Source: Rhynchopus euleeides (taxonomy: Eukaryota > Euglenozoa > Diplonemea > Diplonemida > Diplonemidae). Taken from it: a DNA stretch of 64,000 nt. Of the stretch, positions 23,590 through 34,095 are shown piece by piece. A program made the translations under genes and the position numbers. Within the stretch, counting starts at the first letter, position 1. Every line of letters begins with the position of its first letter. The notes under the pieces were generated by a model. It was not told the origin of the DNA. It did not search any database and saw nothing but the letters and a program-made list of their open reading frames with translations. The stretch is taken from positions 1,538,771 to 1,602,770 of the forward strand of contig OY723321.1 in NCBI GenBank assembly GCA_963210315.1, read 5' to 3'.

Positions 23590-25551
23590 ATGGCTGACCA
23601 GGCCGCAGCGGGCAGCACGGCAGTGCCCGAGGCCCCTGCTGCCCCAGCCCCTGCTGCAGAGGCGGCAGCGCCTCAGGCCGCTGCTGCTGTGTCGGAGTCG
23701 CTTGTGGCTGCGCTGTCTTCGAAGGCGAATGACTATCTGCTGAAGGTGAACACGCACGACAAGTTCTCGACTGAGAAAGTGGTCCGCACAACGGTGCAGA
23801 AGAAGAGGACGCAGGGCGCAGGCGCTGACGTGCAGTGGGTCAAGGGCGAGACACCGTCGCGGCTGGAGGATGTGATCCCTGGGCTGGTGCGGATTGGGAA
23901 GAACCCCCAGAGCACGTATGCCTTTTTCTCCTTCGCGACGGATGAGGCGCGGCAGTGCGGCAAGGCGATGCTGCAGCAGATCCGCGGGAAGAAGCAGTGG
24001 CTGTGGGAGGTGGAGGAGGGGGGCGAGCACGACAACAAGTATTTCGAGAACCGTGCGCGTGACAACATCAACGAGAAGCGGAAGCTCGAGGAGCAGGGCG
24101 GCGGCGGCAAGCGACGCAGGGCGGAGAGCATTCACGACTTCGTGGAGCCGCTGCACCACATGACGTATGAGGACCAGCTGAAGAAGAAGGAGAAGAACCT
24201 GCGCAACACGCTGCGCGACATCAAGAAGCATGTGCTCTCGGTGCATGCGACGGACCGTGTCCCGCCCCCCGCGTGGCTGCCCAGCGGGTGGGAGGCGTGC
24301 CCCTTCGAGGGGGTGCGCCCCAGCCCCACGGTGGATGGGTACCGCAACAAGACGGAGTTCACCTGCGGCACAGGGAAGGACCAGAAGACGCCTGCCGTGG
24401 GGTTCCTGTTCGGGAAGACGTACGATGCGTGCGGTTGGATCGAGTCGGCACATGATGTGCGGATCCTGTCGCAGAGCACAAAGAAGGTTGCGGATATCTT
24501 CGACCAGCACCTAAAGGCTTCGGCGCAGCCCGCCTTCGACAAGATGACCAAGACGGGCCTGTGGCGCGCGCTGCTGGTGCGTGAGGGTGTTGTGCCTGAG
24601 AGCGGCACGCCCGTCATGCTGGTCGACGTGCAGGTCAACGTCGGCGTCGACACCGAAGCCTTTGCCGCCGTCGCGGCAGACATGGTGACCGTCTTCGAGC
24701 CGTACACAGACATCCAGAAGCAGTCGGAGCAGCACCCGTACATCGCAAGCCTGAGCCTGACAGCCTTCACAAGCGGCAACAACATGTGCCCCTCCGACGC
24801 GCCGTCGAAGGTGCTTCTGGGGAGCGAGAGCATCGAGGATGTTGCCCTGGGGAAGCGCTTCAAGGTGAGCCCGCGCTCCTTCTTCCAGGTGAACAGCCGG
24901 GGGAACGACGTGCTGCTGCAGGCGATTGCGGAGTACGCGTCCCTCAACCCTGACACGGTGCTGGTGGACCTCTGCTGCGGCACAGGCACTATCGGGCTGT
25001 CACTTGCCGACAAGGTGTCGAAGGTGATCGGCATCGACATGGTGCAGCCTGCCATCGAGGACGCACGCCGCAACGCAGAGAAGAACGGCATCACCAATGC
25101 CGAGTATGTGTGCGGCAAGGCAGAGGACGTTGTCGACAGGGTGCTGGGGCCTTACCGGGACTGTGCCAACCTCATTGCGATCGTCGACCCCCCACGTGGC
25201 GGGCTGCACAACAAGGTGCTGCGCTTCCTGCGCGGCTGCTACGGCCTCAAGCGCTTTGTCTACGTCTCCTGCAAGCAGTCCTCCCTCGTCGACAACTGCG
25301 ACGTGCTGTGCAAGCCGAGGTCTGGGAAGCTGCCCAGCCACCCCTTCAAGCCCGTGAAGGCACTGGGTGTGGACCTGTTCCCCCACTGCGACCAGCAGGA
25401 GATGGTGATGCTGTTCGAGCGTGTCATTCCGCAGGAGAAGGCGGAGGAGGCCAAGGCAGAGACTACAGAGAAGACAGAAGAGAAGGCGCCAGAGGAAGCG
25501 GCGGCAGAGCCCAGCAAGGCATCAGAGGAGCCTGCGGTGGAGCAGGCATGA
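23590..25551 (+). CDS. tRNA (uracil-5-)-methyltransferase, TRM2/TRMT2A type
   Basis: A 653-aa SAM-dependent enzyme expected to make 5-methyluridine in tRNA (position 54 in the TRM2/TRMT2A family). After an Ala/Pro-rich leader, an RRM-like domain (about 40-140) precedes the catalytic region, as in TRMT2A. The family motif GYRNKTEF is followed by the SAM-binding motif DLCCGTGTIGL (460-469), IVDPPRGGL, and YVSC with the nucleophile Cys561. The C-terminal DLFPHCDQQE carries the general-base Glu604. An acidic, Glu/Ala-rich tail (about 610-653) is extra. It is intronless. Met at 23590 is preferred over the upstream open frame because the RRM-like and catalytic regions start after it and the upstream codons are Pro/His-rich. 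The length matches animal TRMT2A. Confidence 0.93.
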   Translation: MADQAAAGSTAVPEAPAAPAPAAEAAAPQAAAAVSESLVAALSSKANDYLLKVNTHDKFSTEKVVRTTVQKKRTQGAGADVQWVKGETPSRLEDVIPGLVRIGKNPQSTYAFFSFATDEARQCGKAMLQQIRGKKQWLWEVEEGGEHDNKYFENRARDNINEKRKLEEQGGGGKRRRAESIHDFVEPLHHMTYEDQLKKKEKNLRNTLRDIKKHVLSVHATDRVPPPAWLPSGWEACPFEGVRPSPTVDGYRNKTEFTCGTGKDQKTPAVGFLFGKTYDACGWIESAHDVRILSQSTKKVADIFDQHLKASAQPAFDKMTKTGLWRALLVREGVVPESGTPVMLVDVQVNVGVDTEAFAAVAADMVTVFEPYTDIQKQSEQHPYIASLSLTAFTSGNNMCPSDAPSKVLLGSESIEDVALGKRFKVSPRSFFQVNSRGNDVLLQAIAEYASLNPDTVLVDLCCGTGTIGLSLADKVSKVIGIDMVQPAIEDARRNAEKNGITNAEYVCGKAEDVVDRVLGPYRDCANLIAIVDPPRGGLHNKVLRFLRGCYGLKRFVYVSCKQSSLVDNCDVLCKPRSGKLPSHPFKPVKALGVDLFPHCDQQEMVMLFERVIPQEKAEEAKAETTEKTEEKAPEEAAAEPSKASEEPAVEQA

Positions 25552-25657
25552 GGGGGGCACCGGTGCGCCCAGGTGTGTCAGGGCGTCAATAACAGCTGCG
25601 CCATTCTGGGGCTTCCGTCTAGCCCTGTACAACTTGGCCCCCAGGACGCGCGCTTTA

Positions 25658-25805
25658 TTCATTTCAGCACACTTCGATGTGGGTGGGTGGGTAGGGGGTT
25701 TTCGCGCTTTGTTTATGCCCCCCTTGTGGGTGTGGAAGCGCCAACGCAAAAAATATTTCCGAAGCAAAACAGTTGCAGATCAAAGCGCAGCGACACCTTT
25801 CGGGA
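25658..25805 (+). repeat. Dispersed conserved element, copy 2
   Basis: CAGCACACTTCGATGTGGG, then a variable middle, then GTGTGGAAGCGCCAACGCAA and AGCGCAGCGACACCTTT. It matches the minus strand at 43845-44000 through its whole length, including AAGCAAAA and CAAAGCGCAG. It lies in the 480 bp between the methyltransferase stop and the ZCCHC10-like start. The rest of that gap shows nothing else. Confidence 0.68.
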
Positions 25806-26034
25806 TGAAGGTGGTCAGCGCTCTCCGTCTTTCAGGCACGGAGCGAACGAAAGCACGCGCCACCCGTGCCTCGCCAACAACCCTACCATCCCCCACCCGC
25901 CCACCCTCTCCTCCCATCCTACCTTCCTACCTTTCTCTATGGTGCACCCCAGCTCAGAACATGATTCACCATGCCACCTGCACACACCAACCCCCACCAC
26001 CACCTCGCAGGGTCAGGGCAGGCCCGCCTTCACA

Positions 26035-27918
26035 ATGTCGCGCCCAGGGGCACCGCCCACTGGGTACAGTACTGAGATCAATGGCCCGAAGTATGTGCCC
26101 GGCACGCAGCGCTGCAGCAAATGCCACCAGATGGGGCACTGGTCCTACGAGTGCACTGTCGGGGACGTCTACCTGTCGCGGCCGAGCCGGACCCAGCGCC
26201 TGGAGAATCCGTCCCTCGCCAAGGTCGCCCCCGTCCTCCTCGACAAGGAGGACACCGAGAAGTCGCGGAAGCTCCAGAAGCTCGAGGCACGCCTCGCTGC
26301 GCTGAAGTCGAAGAATGCCAAGAGGGAGCGCAGCGCCTCCTCCTCGTCCTCTTCCTCCTCCTCCTCCTCCTCGTCGTCATCATCATCGTCATCCTCCTCC
26401 AGGTATGCAGCCCGCAGCGGGCCCCGGGTTGTTGTTGTGTTAAAAGCCCCGAATGGACCCACCGGCAACACCCTCTGCCTTCCTCACCCCCACCACCACC
26501 ACCCCACCCCCCACAGCACCGACTCCTCCGAGGTGCGCTACCGCGAAGCGAAGCAGCTCAAGAAGGCGGCGAAGCTGAAGGAGAAGGAGAAGCAGGCCCG
26601 CCTGAAGGAGGAGGCGGAGCTCGCCAAGGCCCTTCTCGAGACGGAGAGGACGCGCGCCGCAGCCCTCGAGAAGGAGCGTGCCGAGGCAGAGCAGAAGGCG
26701 GCTGCGCGAACACCGCCGGGGCGCAGCAGGCGTGCCAGGCACGACAGCGACAGCGACAGCAACAGCGAGGGGGCCTCGCGTGGGCGTCGCCAGCGCCATG
26801 ACTCCGAGTCAGAAGACAAGCCGCGTGGCAGGCACGCAAAGGATGCTAAGGAGGCAGCTGCTGAGCGGAGCCAGCGCAGGGGGTCCGGAGAGCCCGAAGG
26901 GCGCAAGGCCCGTGGTGGGAGCGAGGAGGCCGCGGCGCAGAAGCGCGACGAGTGCGACGGGGAGAGGGGCAGGGGCAGCCCTTCGCGGGACAGGCGTCGG
27001 GATGAGGCTGGCGGGCGCGGCGGGGGCCGGGACAGGGAGGAGGGCCGCAGCCGCAGCCGCAGCCGCAGGGATGACAGGCGCGGGGGGGAGGCGGACCGCG
27101 ACCAGAGCAGGGACCGCCACCGCAGCAGGGGGGGCGGTGCGGACCGCGACAGGCGGAGGGGCACCGAGGAGAGGGAGGACGGCAGGAGGCGGGGCGGCAG
27201 GGGGGAGACCCGCAGCCGCGAGGCTGTGCGGGAGAGGGGTGCTGATGCGGAGGAGCGTGGGGACAGGCGTGGCAGGGACAGGGAGGGGCGCCGGGGTGGC
27301 AGCCGCGATGCAGACCGTGGGAGGCGGGGCAGTGAAGCCGGGAGGGACAGGAGTGCGGGGGACGGCAAGAAGAGCAACGACAGGAAGCGGGGGGATACGG
27401 GCCGGAGCCGCAGCGGCAGCCGCGGCGGCAAGGAGGAGCGCCGCAGAGAGGACAGGGGCGAGAGAGACAGCGGGAACAGCAGGGACCGCAGCCGCGAGCC
27501 CCGCAAGGAGGACCCTGAGACAGACCGTGACAGGCGGGGCACCGAGGAGAGGCGGGGCGGCAAGGAGGAGGGCCGCAGCCGCGAGGCTGTGCGGGAGAGG
27601 GGTGCCGATGCGGAGGAGCGTGGGGACAGGCGGGGCAGGGACAGGGAGGAGCGCCGCAGGGGGGAGGACGTGCGGGACAGGCGCAGGGAGGGCGGTAGGG
27701 ACAGGGACAGGGATGAGCGCCGCAGGGATGACAGGCGCGGGGGGAACAGGGACCGCGAGCGCAGCAGGGACCGCAGCCGTGACAGGGAGGGCAGGGGCGG
27801 CCATGACAGGCACTCGAGGCGGCGTTCCGACTCGCCGGACAGACGTAACGACCGGAGGCACGACAGCCGCGACAGGCGCGGGGGGCGCCGTGACGATGAC
27901 AGGCGGCGCCGGCGATGA
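26035..27918 (+). CDS. ZCCHC10-like zinc-knuckle protein with long RS/RD-rich tail
   Basis: Two exons (26035-26402 and 26517-27918) encode 589 aa; the 114-bp intron has GTATGC...CCACAG and keeps the frame whether spliced or not. The N-terminus has one CCHC knuckle (C27, C30, H35, C40) in the context TQRCSKCHQMGHWSYEC, then YLSRPSRT, which is the ZCCHC10 signature. A 20-plus Ser run follows, then a Lys/Glu-rich coiled coil (about 130-190), and about 390 residues of Arg/Asp, Arg/Ser and Arg/Glu repeats. RS domains of this kind usually act in pre-mRNA splicing or RNA binding in the nucleus, so a splicing-factor role is inferred. Several RD/RE-rich blocks of the tail are near duplicates, indicating internal expansion. 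Confidence 0.85.
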   Translation: MSRPGAPPTGYSTEINGPKYVPGTQRCSKCHQMGHWSYECTVGDVYLSRPSRTQRLENPSLAKVAPVLLDKEDTEKSRKLQKLEARLAALKSKNAKRERSASSSSSSSSSSSSSSSSSSSSSRYAARSGPRVVVVLKAPNGPTGNTLCLPHPHHHHPTPHSTDSSEVRYREAKQLKKAAKLKEKEKQARLKEEAELAKALLETERTRAAALEKERAEAEQKAAARTPPGRSRRARHDSDSDSNSEGASRGRRQRHDSESEDKPRGRHAKDAKEAAAERSQRRGSGEPEGRKARGGSEEAAAQKRDECDGERGRGSPSRDRRRDEAGGRGGGRDREEGRSRSRSRRDDRRGGEADRDQSRDRHRSRGGGADRDRRRGTEEREDGRRRGGRGETRSREAVRERGADAEERGDRRGRDREGRRGGSRDADRGRRGSEAGRDRSAGDGKKSNDRKRGDTGRSRSGSRGGKEERRREDRGERDSGNSRDRSREPRKEDPETDRDRRGTEERRGGKEEGRSREAVRERGADAEERGDRRGRDREERRRGEDVRDRRREGGRDRDRDERRRDDRRGGNRDRERSRDRSRDREGRGGHDRHSRRRSDSPDRRNDRRHDSRDRRGGRRDDDRRRRR

Positions 27919-28250
27919 GGCGATACGCGGCACTCAGGCTGCGCTGAATTGACTGAAGAAAGAAGAAAGAGATACACAGAAGAGAGAGGCGCCCCTCCCT
28001 GCCCCTTGATTGTTGTGCGCACAGGGTGTCGTGTGAGCGGAAGTCGCTTCGCCACAGCTGGCAAGCCGCAGTTTGTTTTCCAAGGAGAGGCTGTGTGAGG
28101 GGTCTGTTGTTCTTTGCCACTGCTTTCGCGCTCTGAAGAGCCTCGGGGCCATAACAGATGCAGCAATGGCACACAGTGTCAAGCTACAACAACCAGCTTC
28201 ACTGTCACCCCACACATTTTCACAGATTTCACAGATTCCACACCAACACA

Positions 28251-29090
28251 ATGAATGTGCTTCTGCTGTTCGCCGTGCTGTCCCTCGTGTCGCACTCGAG
28301 TGGACTGCATTGGGGTGGGTGGTCAGGGAGCAGTGAGTCAGGGTCCAGCGGGTCCCACTCGGAGTCGTCAGAAGGGTCGTCGGGGTCGGACTCCTCCAGC
28401 TCTGGGTCTGGCAGCAGCAGCTCCAGCAGCGGGTCCTCGTCTGCTGGTTGTGTGGCTGCCGGTGCGCAGGATGCTGTGGTGCGCGACACGTGGCGCCCTG
28501 CAGGCGAGAACAGCCTGGAGGCGACCCCCGTTGCGGAAGGCATGCTCGGGTGGCTGCTGGATGACATCAGCGTGACGCTGCACAACTTCCCTGCGGTGCT
28601 GCAGCGCCAGGGCGTGCGTGCCTACTTCCCCAAGCAGATGGACCCCATCCCCTCGGGGTCGGTCATCCGCGTGGAGTGCCCCAGCAACTGCGAGGGGGCG
28701 CCGTGTGAGGTGGTCGTCACGACGTACCACTGCCCACCATGCTCCTCGCAGACCAACGGGCGCCTGCCCGGCATCCTGCCTGTGTCGGGGTGGGCCCCGG
28801 GGCACTGCTCCCCGCGGTTCGCCAATGTGGCAGCGAAGTACGGCATGGTGGGGTTCCGCAAGCTGGTGCCCGCAGGTGCGTCGGAGGACCTGCCGGCAAC
28901 GGAGCTCCCATTGTCAAACGTCGCTGTCTTCGTCCGCCCTGGCGCGACGGATTGCACTGAGCTGTCCCAATCGCAGTGCTCCGCAAACAACGAGTGCAAG
29001 TGGGAGTCAGGCGAGTGCGTCTCGGATTGGTGTGTCCCGGCCCCAGTGGGGGTTGCCCCGTCGTGCCTTCCCTGTGCACCGACTGTGTAG
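28251..29090 (+). CDS. Secreted or surface Cys-rich protein with Ser-rich linker
   Basis: 279 aa, no intron seen. Residues 1-18 form a signal peptide (MNVLLLFAVLSLVSHSSG). A Ser/Gly-rich low-complexity stretch (about 20-65) suggests an extended, possibly O-glycosylated stem. The middle (about 95-215) has several Cys pairs (VECPSNCEGAPC, HCPPCSS). The C-terminus contains CTELSQSQCSANNECKWESGEC, spaced like the small Cys-rich repeats of protist surface proteins or a PSI-like fold. No transmembrane helix or GPI signal is obvious, so export is likely. The family is not recognised. Confidence 0.75.
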   Translation: MNVLLLFAVLSLVSHSSGLHWGGWSGSSESGSSGSHSESSEGSSGSDSSSSGSGSSSSSSGSSSAGCVAAGAQDAVVRDTWRPAGENSLEATPVAEGMLGWLLDDISVTLHNFPAVLQRQGVRAYFPKQMDPIPSGSVIRVECPSNCEGAPCEVVVTTYHCPPCSSQTNGRLPGILPVSGWAPGHCSPRFANVAAKYGMVGFRKLVPAGASEDLPATELPLSNVAVFVRPGATDCTELSQSQCSANNECKWESGECVSDWCVPAPVGVAPSCLPCAPTV

Positions 29091-32000
29091 TCTTTTCCGT
29101 TTGTCGTTTCATTGAACGAACCAGGCGGGCAGGTCGCCCTCTCGGTGCGCTTCGGGTGGGTTTTGAAGAGATGCAAACCATTCGTATTGCATCTACCCCG
29201 GATAGTTTGTTTCCAGCCTTTCTGTCGCATCCAGAAGGCCCTCCCGCCACGGAAGAAATGCCACGCCATCAAGTGAATCCGCATCGGTCGCAACTGACCT
29301 GCAACATGAATAGGGGCGCCCTGTTGGTTCCTGCAGGAGGCCGACACCTCTGGAAGAACTTGAACCTGTGTGGCGCTCTCCTCTGATGCAACAAGTCGGC
29401 AGGCGGTAGTGAAGTAATCTCTCACACCAACCGCGCTGCACGAGAAGCAGAGCGAGCATCTCCCGCTTCTCCCAGAACCCAGAACGATACCCGCATTCTG
29501 TGTGGCTGGTAACACCAGCCATCCTTGCTTCCCCGTTTTTCCACAAGGAATGTTGTCTCCACCCCTTTCCAGCCTAGTCAAGCATGCTTTTCCTGATCTG
29601 CATGCATCGGAGCGAGGTGTGATCAGGGCTGCCAGCCATGAAGGGGCATGCCTGTAAAACGCTGGTTCTCGGAACCACTAGGGTCATACAAGAAGGGTAA
29701 CACCGTCGCATAACCAGCTCCCATGTCCGGCAGCGCCCTGCTCACAGATGGCTTCATGTTCTTGCAGTAATATTTCGAACACACACAGTGGGGCTAAGTC
29801 TTACTGGGGGCCCATACGCTGGCACCGTGGTGGAAATCTTTTGCCAGAAGAACAACGCCCTCTCGGCGGTGTGAGATACTGATGCGGCACCCCAGTAACC
29901 AGACCATCCCCACCATTTGCCCAGCAACTAGCCTCGGGTCATCAATTGTCACAATTCTTTCACTTCTTCTGCTTATGATTCCGTACTGTGCTTCATCCTT
30001 AGTACCAAGGTGAAGGGCAATGCACACCTGTTGTCGGTATGCCATGGCAATACTGCCGACCAAGAAAATCCATCTTCCAAGTTGCATCCGAGTGAGACCA
30101 ATGGCATCGCATTATTTCTATTTTTGAAACCTGGCTACGTCTGTAGTTGTAGGTGTCTTTCTTTTCTCTTGACAGAACACTTCATCTCGGCTGCAATAGC
30201 ACACACGCCAGGGCACTGGAAAGGGTGTGTGTATTGCAGCAGCAACGCATTGCATCAGCACTATCAGTGGCCTTTCCACTCGATCGCAGAAAAGGGAAGG
30301 TTTTTTGTGCGGACCAGATTCGCCTCCGGGGCCTTCTCTGTGTTGGTTGTGTCAAACTGTGCCACTCCACAACCGGGTATTGTGAGGCAGCTCGCCTGTT
30401 CTCATGTTTCTTGCTGTGTCTTTATCGCCACCTCGTGCCGATCTTCTTGTTCTTGGCTCTGCCCTGTCTGTGCTGCGATTATTCTGCTGGCACTATCCTC
30501 TGACTGTGACACACGAAAACTAACCCCCCGAACATTCTTGACGCCCCAGCTCCCTCCTCTGGCCACCCTCTGGCTGTCTGGGGGTGGTGGTTCGCCTGCT
30601 TTTTCATTGTTGAGCCACGAGGTGCGATGCAACAGGGTTTGTACCAAGGCCCTACCCAGCGTAAACTCGTCGCACTGGACCCCTGCCCCTTCCCCGCCTC
30701 TGGGGATTTGAGCCAACCCAACACGGTGCTGGTGCTGCCCAACCTTCCCGCAGGTTGGGTGGCCATCCGCTCCTTTCTCCGTACCGTCGTTGCCACGCTT
30801 ATGTCCCCCAGGGAAGGGGTGTCTAACGTGTACGTCTGAGTGAACAGACCTGCGCTTTGACGTCCTTCTCTCTCTCTATCCCTGTGTGTGAATGCGATCG
30901 TTTCAAAGCGTTGCGAAGAGAACCTTTTTTTTTGTCTTGTTTTTTTCACGGCTTGAGTCACCACACACACCACATCCTCATTTTGTGCGACGTGATGTTG
31001 CTGTTTCGGCGTCGCCCACCAACTGAGGAAACGTTTTTCTGCGAAGCCTTCTGCTGGATCTTGCAACCCACACTCACATCACTCCGCCAGACGTGGTGCT
31101 CACAAAGGGCGGGCGTGTGCGCACTGAACAAATCAACTGTCGACGGCTCTTGGTTTGTTGGCATTTTTTTCCGCCACCCCACGATCCGGCGGGGCGCAGG
31201 GTAGTTTTGTTTTCTGACACCCGCCTTTCCAAAGATGATGTTGTTAAAACGAATTCAAAAATATCCAGCAGCGCAAGACATAGTGTCAAATGTCTTGCAC
31301 AGTGCCAGGTGGGAAGGGGGGAGGGCCGCAATACTTCAACACGGGCCAAACCCCATCGCTGGGTGGGACATTACCCACCGCATCATACCTTCTTGAAGTG
31401 GCAGTGGCGATGGGGAGGGGTGGAAGGGTGGTTCGGCCCTTGCATCTTGGCTGCCCTGCAGTGCCACGTCTGTCGCATGCACCCTGCGGCGTCACCTCTG
31501 CCCGACCACGGGTGCCCGTCTACGGATGGGACCTCGAGCGCGATGCCATTCCCTTTGTTATTTCTCCAAAACGAACTCACCCCAAGTTAGTAGCGAGTAG
31601 GTCAGCCCCCCCCCCCCCCCCAGTTGTAGGGAGACTGGCTTTGCCTTCACTCCCGACAATCAAACCCCACCCCCGTTGCACCTTTGTCCTCAGTGTCCCT
31701 CACCTATGTGCCTTGTGTGTTTCACTCGAGTCAAACCCAGCCAACAGCCAGACGCTTGCAAGAATGGGACTTGGAACTTCTCGCTCCCCTGCCACTGCGC
31801 CGCCTCAGCCCAAGCATTACCGTGTGACCACCCCCAGCTCCCGCAATAAACTGCCATCGCATTGGCGGCCTTCTGCCACCTGTTCAGCTTCGTTGATGAG
31901 ACGCAGAACCCCCCGACCCCCTTGCCTTGCTGCGGCCGCCACACCCAGAGCAGGGTGATTCGCACCCTGCGCTCTGCCGTTTTCATCTCGGCCCTCCCGA

Positions 32001-32093
32001 CCTTTGGTGTTTTCCCATTCTTCCGACCATGCCATGCCTTGCCACCCTTTCGCCGCCAGGGATGCAGCCTACACAGAAAATGCACGGATTGCA
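29091..32093. other. 3 kb without supportable genes
   Basis: Frames up to 233 codons exist (for example 30010-30711 and 31290-31958), but they overlap frames of similar length on the other strand, lack domains and lack the strong GC3 bias of the flanking genes. A C-run lies at 31606-31620. No repeats of the TA-flanked type were noticed. Confidence 0.55.
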
Positions 32094-33854
32094 ATGAGCG
32101 TCACCGCCACCCCACGCGAGGGTGTCGGTGCGTTGGAGGCGGCGCTGTGGGGGTACTACGAGGAGGGGCGCTTCGTAGACTGCAAGGTGACATGCGGTGG
32201 GCGTGGTTGGGCGTGCCACCGGGCGGTGCTGGCCGCCTCCAGCACGTTCTTCGACCTGGCCCTGGTGCCGCCCTCCGGCTGCACCAGCGGCAGCGAGGTG
32301 GACGAGGTCGTGCTGCCCTTCCCTGAGGATGCGTGCGCCGCATTCGACGACGTCCTGCCATACCTCTACGCCCCGCTGACAGAGGCAGACGTCAAGCTGC
32401 ACCGCACCATCCCCATGCTCGTGCTCGCCTCGCTGCTGGGCCTCAGCAGCCTTGCGCAGCGCCTGCACGATGCGATGGTGTCAATGTCCTCCGTCCCCCT
32501 CCAGTGTGCTGCCGTCATGTCACTGCTGGTCGCCCCGTGGCTTAAGTCCCTCGAGGTGGACCTCTGCGCGTTAGCCATGCAGTCGAAGCTGCCGCATGAG
32601 GCGCTGTCTGTGGTGACGAGCGGGGCGCGCGAGGCGATGTCCCTCTGCAGGTCTCTGCATGCAGCATGCACGGCAGCCCTGCAGCCCATGCTGCCCTCCC
32701 TGCAGGTCGAGGAGCTGGAGCCCGACATCATGCTGTCGCTGCTGCGCCACCCCTCCGCCAACAGCCACGCCTCCGACCTGGCGATGAAGTACCTCCTGCG
32801 GCGCGAGCCCGAGTCTGTCCCTGGGGCGGTGTTCTCGCAGCTCTGCGAGCACGTCCGTGAGGTGCCTGCCTCGGAAGTGGCAGCCATGCTGCGGCTTGCT
32901 GTGCGGAGGCGCGACCCGACCCTGATAAGCCGCTGCCTGTCGGCTGCATCGGATACAGGCGGTGACGGCGTCGACGCGGCGCTGCTGGACGTGCTGGGTG
33001 CACGGCTGCCCCAGCGGGAGGAGCCACAGCAGGGGTCGCAGGAGCGGAAGCGGAAGTACGACGCCTGCTTCGACGCGGAGGAGCGGGAGCCCTGGGAGCG
33101 GCCCTCCGATGCGCAGTCGCCCCAGGACATCGGGCACCTGCTGTCGCAGCCGCAGGGCCCCACCCCCGCCCCGCCCCGCCCACCCGAGATGGCGGTGGAC
33201 TCGCAGGCGCTCTTCGGGTCGCTGCACCACGACGCCCCGCGTTGGGAGGCGCACGAGGAAGACGACGCGGAGGAGGACACGGCTGTGGAGGCGCTGGTTG
33301 CCACCCAGTCGCAGGGTGACAATGTGGGGATGCAGGCAGCGTTAGAGCGCCTCAGCAGGATCATCATGTCACAGAGGGAGCGCCGCAGAGCGACGTGCCG
33401 CAGCGTTGTGGCTGACACACGTGCGGTGATGCAGGCCAAGGGTGACCTGCTGACAGACAGGTGCCGCGAGATGTGGGGCGGTGTGCAGGAGCACACCGAC
33501 ATTGTGCTGCGGCATGTGCAGGCGGAGTCCACGCGCCTGCGTGAGGAAGCGTCGGAAAGCTTCAACACGCTGGCGCGGATGCGCGCTGCCTGCGAATCGA
33601 TGGAAGCAGAGGTGGCGGTTGTGCTCCAGCGAAGCCAGTCTCTTGATGACTTTGCAGCGCGCGTCTCAAAGCACAACAAGGCACAGATCCAAGCGGCTGG
33701 CGAATGCAGCCAGAAGCTGGTGTCTGTCCTCAAGTGCGAGTATGAGTCAACAACCCAGCACCTCGAACGGCGACTAACGAATGCATCCGAGCGGAACGGC
33801 GGTGCACTTCTGAAGCTTTCAAGCCTCCTTGCAAAGGAGCTCACCATGGAGTAG
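32094..33854 (+). CDS. BTB/POZ domain protein with C-terminal coiled coil
   Basis: 586 aa, single exon. A BTB/POZ domain spans about 25-130: GRFVDCKVTCGG, then the conserved CHRAVLAASSTFFDLAL, and a helical end (LVLASLLGLSSLAQRL). A BACK-like helical region (about 130-300) follows. The middle (about 310-420) is polar and disordered, and the last ~165 residues are heptad-rich coiled coil. There are no kelch or MATH repeats. BTB-BACK proteins often act as Cullin-3 adaptors, but nothing here proves that. The start at 32094 was chosen because it precedes the BTB directly; the frame is open to 32004. Confidence 0.82.
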   Translation: MSVTATPREGVGALEAALWGYYEEGRFVDCKVTCGGRGWACHRAVLAASSTFFDLALVPPSGCTSGSEVDEVVLPFPEDACAAFDDVLPYLYAPLTEADVKLHRTIPMLVLASLLGLSSLAQRLHDAMVSMSSVPLQCAAVMSLLVAPWLKSLEVDLCALAMQSKLPHEALSVVTSGAREAMSLCRSLHAACTAALQPMLPSLQVEELEPDIMLSLLRHPSANSHASDLAMKYLLRREPESVPGAVFSQLCEHVREVPASEVAAMLRLAVRRRDPTLISRCLSAASDTGGDGVDAALLDVLGARLPQREEPQQGSQERKRKYDACFDAEEREPWERPSDAQSPQDIGHLLSQPQGPTPAPPRPPEMAVDSQALFGSLHHDAPRWEAHEEDDAEEDTAVEALVATQSQGDNVGMQAALERLSRIIMSQRERRRATCRSVVADTRAVMQAKGDLLTDRCREMWGGVQEHTDIVLRHVQAESTRLREEASESFNTLARMRAACESMEAEVAVVLQRSQSLDDFAARVSKHNKAQIQAAGECSQKLVSVLKCEYESTTQHLERRLTNASERNGGALLKLSSLLAKELTME

Positions 33855-34095
33855 CTAGCCTGGCACACATGACGCTATCACCTGGAGCGACACTGGACCG
33901 CCCCCCGAGCCCCATGTCCCCTGCCCGCTCTGCCCCACTCTTTGGCAGGCTCACTCCCCACTCAACGCCACCCACACCCACAAGCGGTGCAGCTGGCAGG
34001 CTCTGAGAGCTGCGGCTCCACCCCAACAGCACCCCCCTCCTCATCCCCCCCACACCACACCCACCCTGCAGCACCCACACGCGAAGGTGGATGCG

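Noticed and set aside
25573-26034. Upstream open frame extending the ZCCHC10-like protein by 154 codons
   Set aside because: It runs through a dispersed noncoding repeat and Pro/His-rich leader. The Met at 26035 sits directly before the conserved knuckle region.
26538-28172. Very long minus-strand ORFs (544, 442 and 374 codons) opposite the RS-rich gene
   Set aside because: They are shadows of the GC-rich Arg/Ser/Asp coding sequence; the composition (Ser/Arg/Pro, Cys/Pro or Ala/Pro/Val) follows from the complement. The plus frame carries a real CCHC knuckle and ZCCHC10 signature.
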